This document shows positions 1-7,816 of a DNA stretch of 13,138 nt, piece by piece; position 1 is the first letter of the stretch; every line of letters begins with the position of its first letter. The DNA comes from a bacterium (GTDB taxonomy: Bacteria; Auribacterota; UBA3054; B51-G9), in NCBI GenBank assembly GCA_029933535.1, contig JAOZNZ010000034.1, positions 1-13,138 on the forward strand, in the 5' to 3' direction. The notes under the pieces were generated by a model. It searched no databases. It was not told the origin of the DNA and was given only the letters and a program-made list of their open reading frames with translations. A program made the translations under genes and the position numbers.

Positions 1-1
1 A

Positions 2-3000
2 ACTTATTCCTCAAGCCGATCACATGGCGCATGGTCGGGCAACAAACAGATATGCGTAAATGGCGCTAATGTGCGGGAACTGGTAAGATCCATACGTTCG
101 ATTAAGGATAAAAAGGCTATACAAAGGCATTCAAAAGGTATTTCCAGAATGGCATGTAATATAATGGACTTTCGTGATGAAAATCATTCGCTATCAACTC
201 ACGGTGGAAATTACGGTGTTGAAGCCATCTGCTTTAATGAAATTATGGCTAATGATGGAAGTCATCTGCATCAACCTTATGGTAGAAACTGGGTGCCAAC
301 AGGCAGAGGTAATGAACTCGAAGAAAAATATTGTGGCGTAATCGGCCTTACCGTGGATCCATACAACAAAGATACCAGCAGTGAACCCGTTGCTCAATAT
401 CCCTGGCGACCGACTTCTGTGCGTAAATCAGGTAAGGATGTCAAAGTCACATACAATGGGCCGATTATAAGAAACTCCAAAGATTCATGGTTGAATTATA
501 AGAAACTCTTCAACGTATTGAAAAAAAGCGGCAAAACTCAAGGAAATAATATTATTTATCCTCCAAACTTTTGGAAAAATGCACACATGATTCTAAGAAC
601 AGAGGTCGGGCAAAAGGATATAGAAAAAAAATATGAGAAAAATATAAACTACTTTCCTAAAGTTACAGCAAGCGATGCGCGCTCAGTAACGGTTGAGGGA
701 AGTTGGGGAGATCACAATGAATTCAGCACATATGATACATTGCATCAGATATTAAGCAATAAAAGCATCAGAGTAGGATTCTGGCTCGACAATCATTGGG
801 AAAGAGTTTGGGGATTATTTAGTTACATGCCAAGATGTACGGAATGGGGAATATCAGAACTAAGGCCACGAACTTATTACCGCGTTTATATAGGAAACAA
901 CTCTTTTGTTCCACCGTTTTTTAAAGGAAACTCATCAACTCTTGACTGTGATGGAATCCCGGCGCAATATTCAGAAACAGAAGAAAATTTGCTGAAATGG
1001 GATTATAATGACGCTGAACCAATACGCTCTGACGCTCAGGGTATTATTAACCTGATTGTTACCTCGAGCAAATCGTGTAACGGAGCACGCTGGGCAAATG
1101 AAAAAGTTGACCATTACAACCCAGGTGAAAGAAACACTACAAAGAGCATTTGGACACATAATATTTTTGTCAGGCCTGACATTGTTGAACTTGTAAATGT
1201 AAGCGATAAACCGGTAAGCATTGCAGGATGGCGTGTAATGGTTAATACAGGTTCCGTGGCAAAAGAACTTTGCTACATTAATTCCGCTACTCATTATGAA
1301 CCTGCGAGTGGCGGTTATTTTGATGACGAAAATCCTGTTATTTCTCCTAATGGCTATGCTTATCTGACAAGTGACCGCAAAATATTTGACCTGGAATATG
1401 GTGCAAGCAGGAGCGAGACCTGGGGTGACACCGCAAAGGAACAATATCCATGTTACGAGTTGCCACAGGAAACTTGGGGCGTATGGTACAAAATTAAAGG
1501 ATTTCGCCCCGCATCGAGAAATCTTTGGGACACCAGCAGTAACACAGGCTCTGCACGCAACAATCTTATACTCGATGGCGGAGATTTTGAGGAAGGAGAA
1601 TTATCAGGAGAAATGGTGGAGTTCCGAAGCGACAGGACATCTTTTGTAGGCAATAACTTGAACGGCTGGCGTAGAATGGTTACCGGAAACACACGCGATG
1701 CAATAGAAATTCTTTACGGACAGGGTAACGCTGAAGGTTCCGATATTCGGATTGGTGATTATGCTGTAATTCTTGGCATGCCAAGAATCGGAGGCTTCCT
1801 TTCTTTAACATTAAGAAATGAATACAACCAAATAACTTCAAGAACCCTCGAATACGGCCGGACTGAATACCAGGAATTTGATATATCGACAGAACGTATT
1901 GATCCAACTGTTTTTGATGTTTGGGAAAAAACAACAAAAACAACTTTCGGCGGGAATTTCGATGAAGCGCGTTCGAGGAGTTTAGCAAAAATACGAGATT
2001 CTACCGTGCTTAACAGACCCCTCGGCTCACTCGAAAGTTTGCTGAAAGTCAGTTCCGGAGAGGCAAATGTATCTTACAAAAATAACGAAGCCAAAGCTAA
2101 CGACTTTCTTAAAACTATAGGACCTGTTATTACAATGAGTATGGTGCGCCTTGATGCCGAAAATGCTGACGCATGGAAAGGAAAAGCAGATGACTGGTAT
2201 TCGACTGCCGGAACAATTGCCAATTGCAGTAAATCAGGCTTGTCAGTGACCGGGGCTAAATGGGAACCGGATATTTGGAAAAACACGACCCTCACGATTA
2301 TCTCCGGAAAACTTCGGGGTGAACAGTTCAAAATAATTGATAATGCAGCCTCATCCGTAAATGTGAAAGGACGATCCACTCAAAGCCGCGCGCAACTATC
2401 AGCGAGGCGAGGTGACAAATGCACTGTCGGTCCACCCTATCGCACACCGATGTATTATACGAAAAAAGAAAACAGTGAGGGAAGATGGGAATGGCAGAAT
2501 ACCGGGCTTGATTCGGAGGAGTCTTACGATTTGTATCTTTTCGGTTTGAATGATTCAATAATGACAACCGAGTTTCTGGAAGAAAATCATAATGCGCAAC
2601 TAAACATAAAAGTATGGAATTTTGAGAAAAAGGATTGGGATGTATCTCCAAAAAAACGATACAAATATGACAAAAATGACTCGATTTATTTCGGAAAACT
2701 GAAACCGGAAAATATTGGCGATAAAGGCGCTGTTAAATTATCAATTATAACACATAATCTCGCCGATGATGAATGCAGCGGAACTGCATGGCTCGATTAT
2801 ATTCTTTTAACTCCTATAGAATTCCAAGGCAAAATTAACGTGAATACTGCAACTGAACGGGTAATAGCCGTGCTGCCGGGTGTTGACAAAAAACTCGCGG
2901 AAAATATTGCTAAAGGAATATCCAAGGACAAAAAGAAAATACGGCCATATCAAAATACATATGACCTGCTTGATGTAAAAGGAATGACACCGGAACTTAT

Positions 3001-3208
3001 GTGCCGAATAGCTAATTATATTACCGTAAGAACAGATACATACCGCATTAACATTACTGCGGAAATCTTTAAAACATCACCTGAAACAAAGGAAATATCA
3101 CCCGAAAATATAATCGCACGTGACTGTTCAACATTTGTTGTTGAACGTAAACCGAAAAGTGAAAATGAATGGATAATAGAACAAAGAGAAACAATTAGTT
3201 TGAATTAG
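2..3208 (+). CDS. Large lamin-tail-like / GspK-type helix-hairpin-helix protein, 5' partial
   Basis: The frame is open to the left edge. The first possible internal start is a GTG at 71, with no Shine-Dalgarno sequence and no signal peptide behind it, so the true start probably lies upstream. Residues here count from that GTG. Around residue 53 is FNEIMAND, which resembles the opening of a lamin-tail domain. The typical lamin-tail core DIVELVNVSDKPVSIAGW lies at about 369-386, so roughly 300 unassigned residues separate the two. Residues about 917-1035 begin KINVNTATERV and continue through DLLDVKGM, resembling the helix-hairpin-helix of GspK and ComEA. KQICVNGANVREL just before residue 1 looks like a second copy of the same motif. 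GspK-like proteins are minor pseudopilins of type II secretion; large versions fused to lamin-tail segments are probably envelope proteins, with function unknown. The rest is not recognised. A 46-base gap leads to the next gene. Confidence 0.7.
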   Translation, partial: TYSSSRSHGAWSGNKQICVNGANVRELVRSIRSIKDKKAIQRHSKGISRMACNIMDFRDENHSLSTHGGNYGVEAICFNEIMANDGSHLHQPYGRNWVPTGRGNELEEKYCGVIGLTVDPYNKDTSSEPVAQYPWRPTSVRKSGKDVKVTYNGPIIRNSKDSWLNYKKLFNVLKKSGKTQGNNIIYPPNFWKNAHMILRTEVGQKDIEKKYEKNINYFPKVTASDARSVTVEGSWGDHNEFSTYDTLHQILSNKSIRVGFWLDNHWERVWGLFSYMPRCTEWGISELRPRTYYRVYIGNNSFVPPFFKGNSSTLDCDGIPAQYSETEENLLKWDYNDAEPIRSDAQGIINLIVTSSKSCNGARWANEKVDHYNPGERNTTKSIWTHNIFVRPDIVELVNVSDKPVSIAGWRVMVNTGSVAKELCYINSATHYEPASGGYFDDENPVISPNGYAYLTSDRKIFDLEYGASRSETWGDTAKEQYPCYELPQETWGVWYKIKGFRPASRNLWDTSSNTGSARNNLILDGGDFEEGELSGEMVEFRSDRTSFVGNNLNGWRRMVTGNTRDAIEILYGQGNAEGSDIRIGDYAVILGMPRIGGFLSLTLRNEYNQITSRTLEYGRTEYQEFDISTERIDPTVFDVWEKTTKTTFGGNFDEARSRSLAKIRDSTVLNRPLGSLESLLKVSSGEANVSYKNNEAKANDFLKTIGPVITMSMVRLDAENADAWKGKADDWYSTAGTIANCSKSGLSVTGAKWEPDIWKNTTLTIISGKLRGEQFKIIDNAASSVNVKGRSTQSRAQLSARRGDKCTVGPPYRTPMYYTKKENSEGRWEWQNTGLDSEESYDLYLFGLNDSIMTTEFLEENHNAQLNIKVWNFEKKDWDVSPKKRYKYDKNDSIYFGKLKPENIGDKGAVKLSIITHNLADDECSGTAWLDYILLTPIEFQGKINVNTATERVIAVLPGVDKKLAENIAKGISKDKKKIRPYQNTYDLLDVKGMTPELMCRIANYITVRTDTYRINITAEIFKTSPETKEISPENIIARDCSTFVVERKPKSENEWIIEQRETISLN

Positions 3209-3221
3209 ATATCATTCGAAA

Positions 3222-3242
3222 AACAACTAACAACTAACAACA
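3222..3242 (+). repeat. Heptanucleotide tandem repeat in the leader of gene A
   Basis: Three consecutive 7-base units lie here: AACAACT, AACAACT and AACAACA. They sit directly upstream of the ribosome binding site of the gene starting at 3255. The leader of the paralogue at 7817 keeps only one comparable stretch (TTAACAACAAAAAAGGAG), so the repeat number differs between the two copies. The tract is A-rich and unlikely to fold, which would suit an unstructured translation leader (inference). Confidence 0.6.
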
Positions 3243-3244
3243 AA

Positions 3245-3249
3245 AGGGA
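3245..3249 (+). promoter_or_regulatory. Ribosome binding site of gene A
   Basis: AGGGA lies five bases before the ATG at 3255 and supports that start. A lysine-rich signal peptide follows immediately. Confidence 0.6.
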
Positions 3250-3254
3250 ATGAC

Positions 3255-5609
3255 ATGAAAAAGAAACGTAAAATCAAACACTGGAAACTTGCAGCATTAA
3301 CCGCATTAACCGTATTGATATTCTCCGCAAATCAAGAAATCTTCGCGCAAACTGTCGCTTACTGGCGATTCGAAGATGGAACAAGCGGTGTAGAAAATAC
3401 CACTTATTTGGATTATTCAGGTTATGGCAATACCATGACATCAAATGGTTCAACAGGAACTAATGATATCCCGTTTGCTGTTGTTCCGCAGACAACTCAT
3501 ACAAACACACTTGCCGCCGGCTTTGTGGCAATTGATGCTCATAACGGAGATTATCTCAGTACATCGGGCAGCGAATATATTGACACTCTCAATTTTGTGA
3601 ATGGATGGACGATTGAAGCAATTGTCAAGTTTCACAGTTTGAGCAACAATATTCCTACAGGAAGACCCGGCATAGTTTGTAAAGAAGGCGAACTCGGTGT
3701 ACACCGATATCCGTACTTTAACCTTCAACTTGTTCCCCCGGCTGGCGCAGACCCGGCATATATTAGGGTTGTTACTGCAAGGGATGGAGGAGCCACTCGT
3801 ATTTTTTCAGCCGCAGCGGGCTCACGAACACCTATTGTGACCGGGAAATGGTATGCCATAGCTGTAAATTATAACCGCAATTTAGAGGGAACAGATAGAG
3901 CGGCAAATCTTTTTATTAAAGAAGAAAGTGACACGGAATACGAATTTGAAGCTACCAGTTCGGGTCCATGGTCAGGCATTGACCTTAATGGTGATCTGCC
4001 ATGGACAATCGGTCGCGGATTCCGTGATAATGGCGGCAAAGGTTATGTTAACGGTATCATTGATGAAGTCCGTATCAGCGATGTGCCACTTACATCAACG
4101 TACTTCCTGGCGAGTGTAACCACCGGACCTGAACCACCGGTTTTCTTCGGCATCAGCAATTCACCATTGGAACCCACTGATACTGATATGGTGAAAATAT
4201 CTACACGGGTTACAACTGTTAACTCAACTATTACAAATGTAACTTATGAATACAGTGTTAATGGAGGCGGTTATATGGGACCGTTTCAAATGACCGCAAC
4301 CGCGAATTTCAGCGAATATGCAGCCAATATTATAAGCCAAACTGTTGATTCAATAGTCTCTTTCAGAATTACAGCCGTAAATTCCGCCGGAGAATCAACA
4401 ACCACCGGCGACTTCGTATATTCAGTCTATGAGGATATTCCATGGGAATCTGTCGTAGCAACAAGTGATTCAATAGCCGGCGGATGGAATATATCAGGTA
4501 TGGCAGTCGCACCTGACGGCCTTGCTGGATTTGCTTACCAATCAGCAGCAAATAATAAGGCGCATTATATTGAAGAATCAGCACTCGGTATTATGAAACC
4601 GGCAGTTGAAATTACAACTAATTCACAGGGATTCAATTCCGGTATAGTTTTTGGAACCAATGGCAATCCGCGGATAACACTTAGTTATGATGCAGCTGTC
4701 AATCCCGGGGGACTAACTTATGTTCAGCGCACAAACGGTGCATGGACATCACCGATGAGAATAGTAACAAATAATTATGATGAATATCGCAGTGTAATAG
4801 CTATCGGACCAAATCAGATACCGAGTGTGCTTTGGTATAAAAATGATGGAGATGCAGGCAAATTGGTGGATATAACCGCTGTAGATTCATTTTCGTCCGC
4901 TGAAATATTTTCACCGCCATTCCCTATCAATGTGGCTTCAAAATCTACTGACGAATGCCGCCGACCGTTCGGTATGATTTTCGGCACAGACAGTCAACGT
5001 AGAATTGCTCTATCGGGACGGAGCGAAGCTGAAGAACTCTGGTTCGGCATTGAGGACAGTATTGGTTCAGAAGTGTTCGATTGGGAACAATTATCCGCAA
5101 GCAACGTTTATGCTGAACAGATGGGGTTTGCTCTTGATTCCAATGATAAAGCTTATATTGCCTGCCGCGATGAAGGTACAACACCGAGTACTGCTGTACT
5201 TTTTGAAAACTCAAGCGGCGCGTGGGTTAAACACATTCTTGGTCCAATGGGTCATTGGGGACACTGCGCGGTGGCTGTTAATCCTGATAACGGCAGCGTG
5301 TGGGTCGCGCATAACGCTGTTATAACTGATTATCCTGACGGTTTCAAACTGTGGAGCAATAGAGCTGACCCGAATGTATGGAAAAAAGAACAATCAATTA
5401 CCAACGGGATAATTATCGACTCAATTGCAGGTTTCGGCATTACGGAATTGGGTACAATGAAAATCGCTTTTAAACCAAATGTCAATTCAACAGATCTTGT
5501 TTATATGTACAGCACGAAATTTACCATTCCGGAACCGTTTCTATTTATTATTTATCAATTATTATTTATAATATATTATTTAAAAATGAGGAAAAATTTT
5601 AAATTTTAA
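3255..5609 (+). CDS. Secreted LamG / Ig-like / seven-repeat beta-propeller protein with PEP-CTERM tail (A)
   Basis: Residues 1-31 are a signal peptide: a KKKRK start, a hydrophobic core, and likely cleavage after IFA. Residues about 33-282 form a LamG-type concanavalin-like domain, opening with TVAYWRFEDG and closing with the typical IIDEVRIS. Residues about 294-393 look Ig or FnIII-like. Residues about 397-755 contain seven degenerate repeats, among them ISGMAVAPDGLAGFAYQS, RSVIAIGPNQIPSVLWYK and HCAVAVNPDNGSVWVAHN, so a seven-bladed propeller is likely. The last residues hold IPEP (758-761), a hydrophobic tyrosine-rich segment and basic KMRKNFK, as in PEP-CTERM proteins processed by an exosortase; no exosortase gene is in the window. 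LamG domains often bind glycans, and the arabinofuranosidase gene 73 bases downstream suggests a polysaccharide-binding surface role. No catalytic residues can be assigned, and enzymatic activity of the propeller (sialidase- or lyase-like) cannot be excluded. Confidence 0.88.
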   Translation: MKKKRKIKHWKLAALTALTVLIFSANQEIFAQTVAYWRFEDGTSGVENTTYLDYSGYGNTMTSNGSTGTNDIPFAVVPQTTHTNTLAAGFVAIDAHNGDYLSTSGSEYIDTLNFVNGWTIEAIVKFHSLSNNIPTGRPGIVCKEGELGVHRYPYFNLQLVPPAGADPAYIRVVTARDGGATRIFSAAAGSRTPIVTGKWYAIAVNYNRNLEGTDRAANLFIKEESDTEYEFEATSSGPWSGIDLNGDLPWTIGRGFRDNGGKGYVNGIIDEVRISDVPLTSTYFLASVTTGPEPPVFFGISNSPLEPTDTDMVKISTRVTTVNSTITNVTYEYSVNGGGYMGPFQMTATANFSEYAANIISQTVDSIVSFRITAVNSAGESTTTGDFVYSVYEDIPWESVVATSDSIAGGWNISGMAVAPDGLAGFAYQSAANNKAHYIEESALGIMKPAVEITTNSQGFNSGIVFGTNGNPRITLSYDAAVNPGGLTYVQRTNGAWTSPMRIVTNNYDEYRSVIAIGPNQIPSVLWYKNDGDAGKLVDITAVDSFSSAEIFSPPFPINVASKSTDECRRPFGMIFGTDSQRRIALSGRSEAEELWFGIEDSIGSEVFDWEQLSASNVYAEQMGFALDSNDKAYIACRDEGTTPSTAVLFENSSGAWVKHILGPMGHWGHCAVAVNPDNGSVWVAHNAVITDYPDGFKLWSNRADPNVWKKEQSITNGIIIDSIAGFGITELGTMKIAFKPNVNSTDLVYMYSTKFTIPEPFLFIIYQLLFIIYYLKMRKNFKF

Positions 5610-5655
5610 ATTTATTTTATCCCGATGTTTTTTGCTATAGGGATGAAATTAATTT
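5608..5655 (+). terminator. 16-bp imperfect hairpin at the stop codon of A; possible attenuator or RNA-stability element
   Basis: The left arm AAATTTATTTTATCCC (5608-5623) pairs with GGGATGAAATTAATTT (5640-5655), with one T-T mismatch and one G-U pair around a 16-base loop. The stem begins within the TAA stop codon of A. It is AT-rich apart from three G-C pairs at the tip. No long T run follows, only TCTCC. It is therefore a weak candidate for a Rho-independent terminator and could instead protect or process the transcript between A and B. Confidence 0.55.
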
Positions 5656-5663
5656 TCTCCAAC

Positions 5664-5668
5664 AGGCG
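5664..5668 (+). promoter_or_regulatory. Weak, distant ribosome binding site of gene B
   Basis: AGGCG is the only purine-rich candidate before the ATG at 5683, at an unusually long spacing of 14 bases. Translation of B may rely on A-rich unstructured sequence instead. The start is still well supported, because a clean signal peptide begins there and the same arrangement recurs at 10203. Confidence 0.3.
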
Positions 5669-5682
5669 TAAAACAATCAATT

Positions 5683-7773
5683 ATGAAAAAATTGCTTTTA
5701 TTGATAATATTTCTTGCTTCGTTGAATTCTTTTGCCGTAATAAATAACGCGACAATAGAAGTTAATCCGCAAAATGAATCCTCCTGGAGAATAAATAAAC
5801 TTCTTTTTGGTAGTTTTTTAGAAGAATGGTGGGGAGATTTAACACCCGGAATTTATGAGCAATATCTCATTAATCCTTCATTTGAAGAATGGAAGCTGCT
5901 TGATACAGAAAATAAAACAAGAATAGTTTTTCTCGATGTTCAGAAAACAAACGGTATAGCATATCCCTGGGAAAGTGTAAATACCGGATCAGACATTTCT
6001 TACAATATCTCTACTGAGAATCCCTTTAATAGCAAGCAAAGTCAGCATGTTATTGTGAATTCAAATAAAAAAGCGGGGGTTAAACAAAAACTCGCACTGC
6101 CTGATTATCGAACGCTGAATTATCGATACAAACTTTTTATCAGAAAGAAAGGAAACGTAACGGTTAAAATCGAACTTGCGGATGTTAACACAAATTCCGT
6201 TTCGTTAAACAGAACTCTTATTTCAGGAATAACAAATTATTGGAAAAGTTTTGAAGGTAAATTAATACTCAATCAAAAATTTTCCTCTAAATTTAATCGT
6301 AAATATGGAATAGGTGAACTTATCTTTACAGTCGAAGGCGATGGAGAAGTGTGGATAGATCAGGTGAGCTTGTTTCCGGCCGATTGCGTAGAAGGTATTT
6401 TTAATCCCGAAACTATAGATCATGTAAAAAAATTTAAAATTAAAATGGCAAGATGGCCGGGTGGTAATTATACTAGCGGTTATCATTGGAGAGACGGTAT
6501 CGGGCCCATAGACAAAAGACCGACAAAACTTAATCATGCCTGGGGCGGTCAGGCGGATAATCAATTTGGGTTAGATGAATTCTTGAGGTTTTGCGAGTTA
6601 ACCGGTATAATTCCTGTCATGGGTGTAGGATTTAATTTGCCGGAGATAGATAAATATGAAATAGCCGACTGGGTTGAATATTGCAATGGCGGGACAAATA
6701 CGCCAATGGGACATTTGCGCGCTCAAAACGGACATATGGAACCTTATAATATAATCAATTGGGGAGTTGGAAACGAAGTTTACGGAAGTTATCAGATAGG
6801 ATTTACACATTCAATTCCTTATGCAACAAAGCTTAGAGAAATAATTAAGGAAATGAAAAACCGTGACCCTAAAATAAAAATTCTCGCGGCTGCTTATGGA
6901 TATCACAATACCAAACGTGATAAAGGAAATAAATGGACAGATAGAATTCTCAAAACTTTAGGTGAGTGTTTCGACCTGATAGATGTGCATGCATATGTTT
7001 ACGGACCTCGGAGTAAAAATATAACTCCCGAAGAAATACCGGAACTTAAAAAAGCTTTTATGGGTTCCATTGATAGCTTTGAAGTTTTTTTAGATGATTT
7101 ACGAAATCTTCTTAATTCCCGTACCAAAACTGAAAATGTTAAAGTAGCTCTCCTGGAATGGGGGATTTTACCATATTCATGGAAAAACGCGCCGCGGAGA
7201 CAGACATTTGCCAACGCGCTTATTGTGGCGACATTTTATAATTCATTGATCCGAAACGGCGATTTAGTTCAGCAGGCTGCAGCGCATAACTACAGCTTTT
7301 GCGTGTCGCCTGTGGGTGCTCATTCCGAGCCGGTAAATCCAAGAACTTACATTTTAAAATTGTACTCGGAAATGTCAAACAATAAGCTGATACAAGTTGA
7401 TGCTGTATCTCAAACTTTTTCTGTTCATAAATCTTACCGGGGCATTGGCGTGTTGTCTAATGTTTACGAAATTGATAGTGTTGGAACAAGTGATGATAAT
7501 GGTAAAGTTCGTATTGCAATAGTAAACAGAAGCACGGAAAATGATTATAACATTGCGGTTCATGTTCAGGGAAAGCCAATAGATTTATCCGCGCGTTTGG
7601 AAAAACTGACTTCTGATATACCGTATCAAAGATATTTATGGACAAATAACGTGGATCCGGTAAAAAAAACAGTTAATGAAATCCAATCAACAAATAATTA
7701 TTTTAATATTTTTGTTCCGAAAATGGGATTTGCATATCTCACATTTCCGGAAACAATAAAAATTGTGCTTTAA
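5683..7773 (+). CDS. Secreted alpha-L-arabinofuranosidase, GH51 type (B)
   Basis: This enzyme should release terminal alpha-L-arabinofuranose from arabinan, arabinoxylan or arabinogalactan by a retaining mechanism. Residues 1-18 form a signal peptide (cleavage after SFA). An N-terminal strand region has GSFLEE (43-48), matching the FFEE-type substrate-site motif of GH51. Residues about 95-235 resemble a CBM4/9-like jelly roll, ending GEVWIDQVSLFP. The barrel carries ARWPGGNYTSGYHW (256-269), whose Arg257 and Asn262 match substrate-binding residues of the family. GNE gives the acid/base Glu365, and LLEWG the nucleophile Glu492. A C-terminal beta domain fills about 550-696. The length is typical of multi-domain GH51 enzymes. 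It has no PEP-CTERM tail, so it is probably released or periplasmic, unlike its paralogue at 10203. Position 49 is Trp where the paralogue has His. It lies between two LamG-propeller genes. Other GH51 activities, such as endoglucanase, are possible but less likely. Confidence 0.93.
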   Translation: MKKLLLLIIFLASLNSFAVINNATIEVNPQNESSWRINKLLFGSFLEEWWGDLTPGIYEQYLINPSFEEWKLLDTENKTRIVFLDVQKTNGIAYPWESVNTGSDISYNISTENPFNSKQSQHVIVNSNKKAGVKQKLALPDYRTLNYRYKLFIRKKGNVTVKIELADVNTNSVSLNRTLISGITNYWKSFEGKLILNQKFSSKFNRKYGIGELIFTVEGDGEVWIDQVSLFPADCVEGIFNPETIDHVKKFKIKMARWPGGNYTSGYHWRDGIGPIDKRPTKLNHAWGGQADNQFGLDEFLRFCELTGIIPVMGVGFNLPEIDKYEIADWVEYCNGGTNTPMGHLRAQNGHMEPYNIINWGVGNEVYGSYQIGFTHSIPYATKLREIIKEMKNRDPKIKILAAAYGYHNTKRDKGNKWTDRILKTLGECFDLIDVHAYVYGPRSKNITPEEIPELKKAFMGSIDSFEVFLDDLRNLLNSRTKTENVKVALLEWGILPYSWKNAPRRQTFANALIVATFYNSLIRNGDLVQQAAAHNYSFCVSPVGAHSEPVNPRTYILKLYSEMSNNKLIQVDAVSQTFSVHKSYRGIGVLSNVYEIDSVGTSDDNGKVRIAIVNRSTENDYNIAVHVQGKPIDLSARLEKLTSDIPYQRYLWTNNVDPVKKTVNEIQSTNNYFNIFVPKMGFAYLTFPETIKIVL

Positions 7774-7806
7774 ACTTAGGAAATGTACTGTAATTAACAA
7801 CAAAAA

Positions 7807-7811
7807 AGGAG
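7807..7811 (+). promoter_or_regulatory. Ribosome binding site that sets the start of A'
   Basis: AGGAG lies five bases before the ATG at 7817. An upstream in-frame ATG at 7763 would overlap the end of B and put 18 non-signal residues ahead of the signal peptide. The site at 7807 therefore favours 7817 as the real start. Confidence 0.75.
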
Positions 7812-7816
7812 ACGAA

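Larger units (their letters stand above)
5527..5693 (+). repeat. 167-base near-identical repeat, copy 1 (PEP-CTERM tail, A-B gap, start of B)
   Basis: This tract matches 10047-10213 at every base but one (T at 5548, C at 10068, giving Ile versus Thr in the hydrophobic segment). It covers the last 27 or so codons of A, the complete 73-base gap and the first 11 bases of B. Sequence on both sides is similar but clearly diverged, so the block stands out from the surrounding duplication. Confidence 0.95.
3255..7773 (+). repeat. Segmental duplication, unit 1 (A + B)
   Basis: The gene pair is repeated in the same order and orientation at 7817-12270, with identical 73-base spacing inside the pair. 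Coding sequences are diverged but colinear. The short leaders also share TAACAACAAAA before the ribosome binding site, so homology begins slightly upstream of the first start codon. Confidence 0.9.

Noticed and set aside
971..1444. Minus-strand open frame of 157 codons opposite the first gene
   Set aside because: It lies wholly within a convincing plus-strand coding region, has a cysteine- and isoleucine-rich composition typical of antisense shadows, and shows no recognisable domain or ribosome site.
5005..5325. Plus-strand 106-codon open frame within the propeller region of A
   Set aside because: It overlaps the propeller repeats of the real frame, which are conserved in A', and has no equivalent open frame or domain of its own.
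5540..5620. AT-rich run considered as a promoter or replication-origin-like region
   Set aside because: Most of it codes for the hydrophobic PEP-CTERM segment, and I could not find a convincing -35/-10 pair or DnaA-box cluster.
7763..7816. Upstream ATG at 7763 as the start of A'
   Set aside because: It overlaps the end of B, places non-signal residues before the signal peptide and lacks a ribosome site, whereas the ATG at 7817 follows AGGAG at good spacing.
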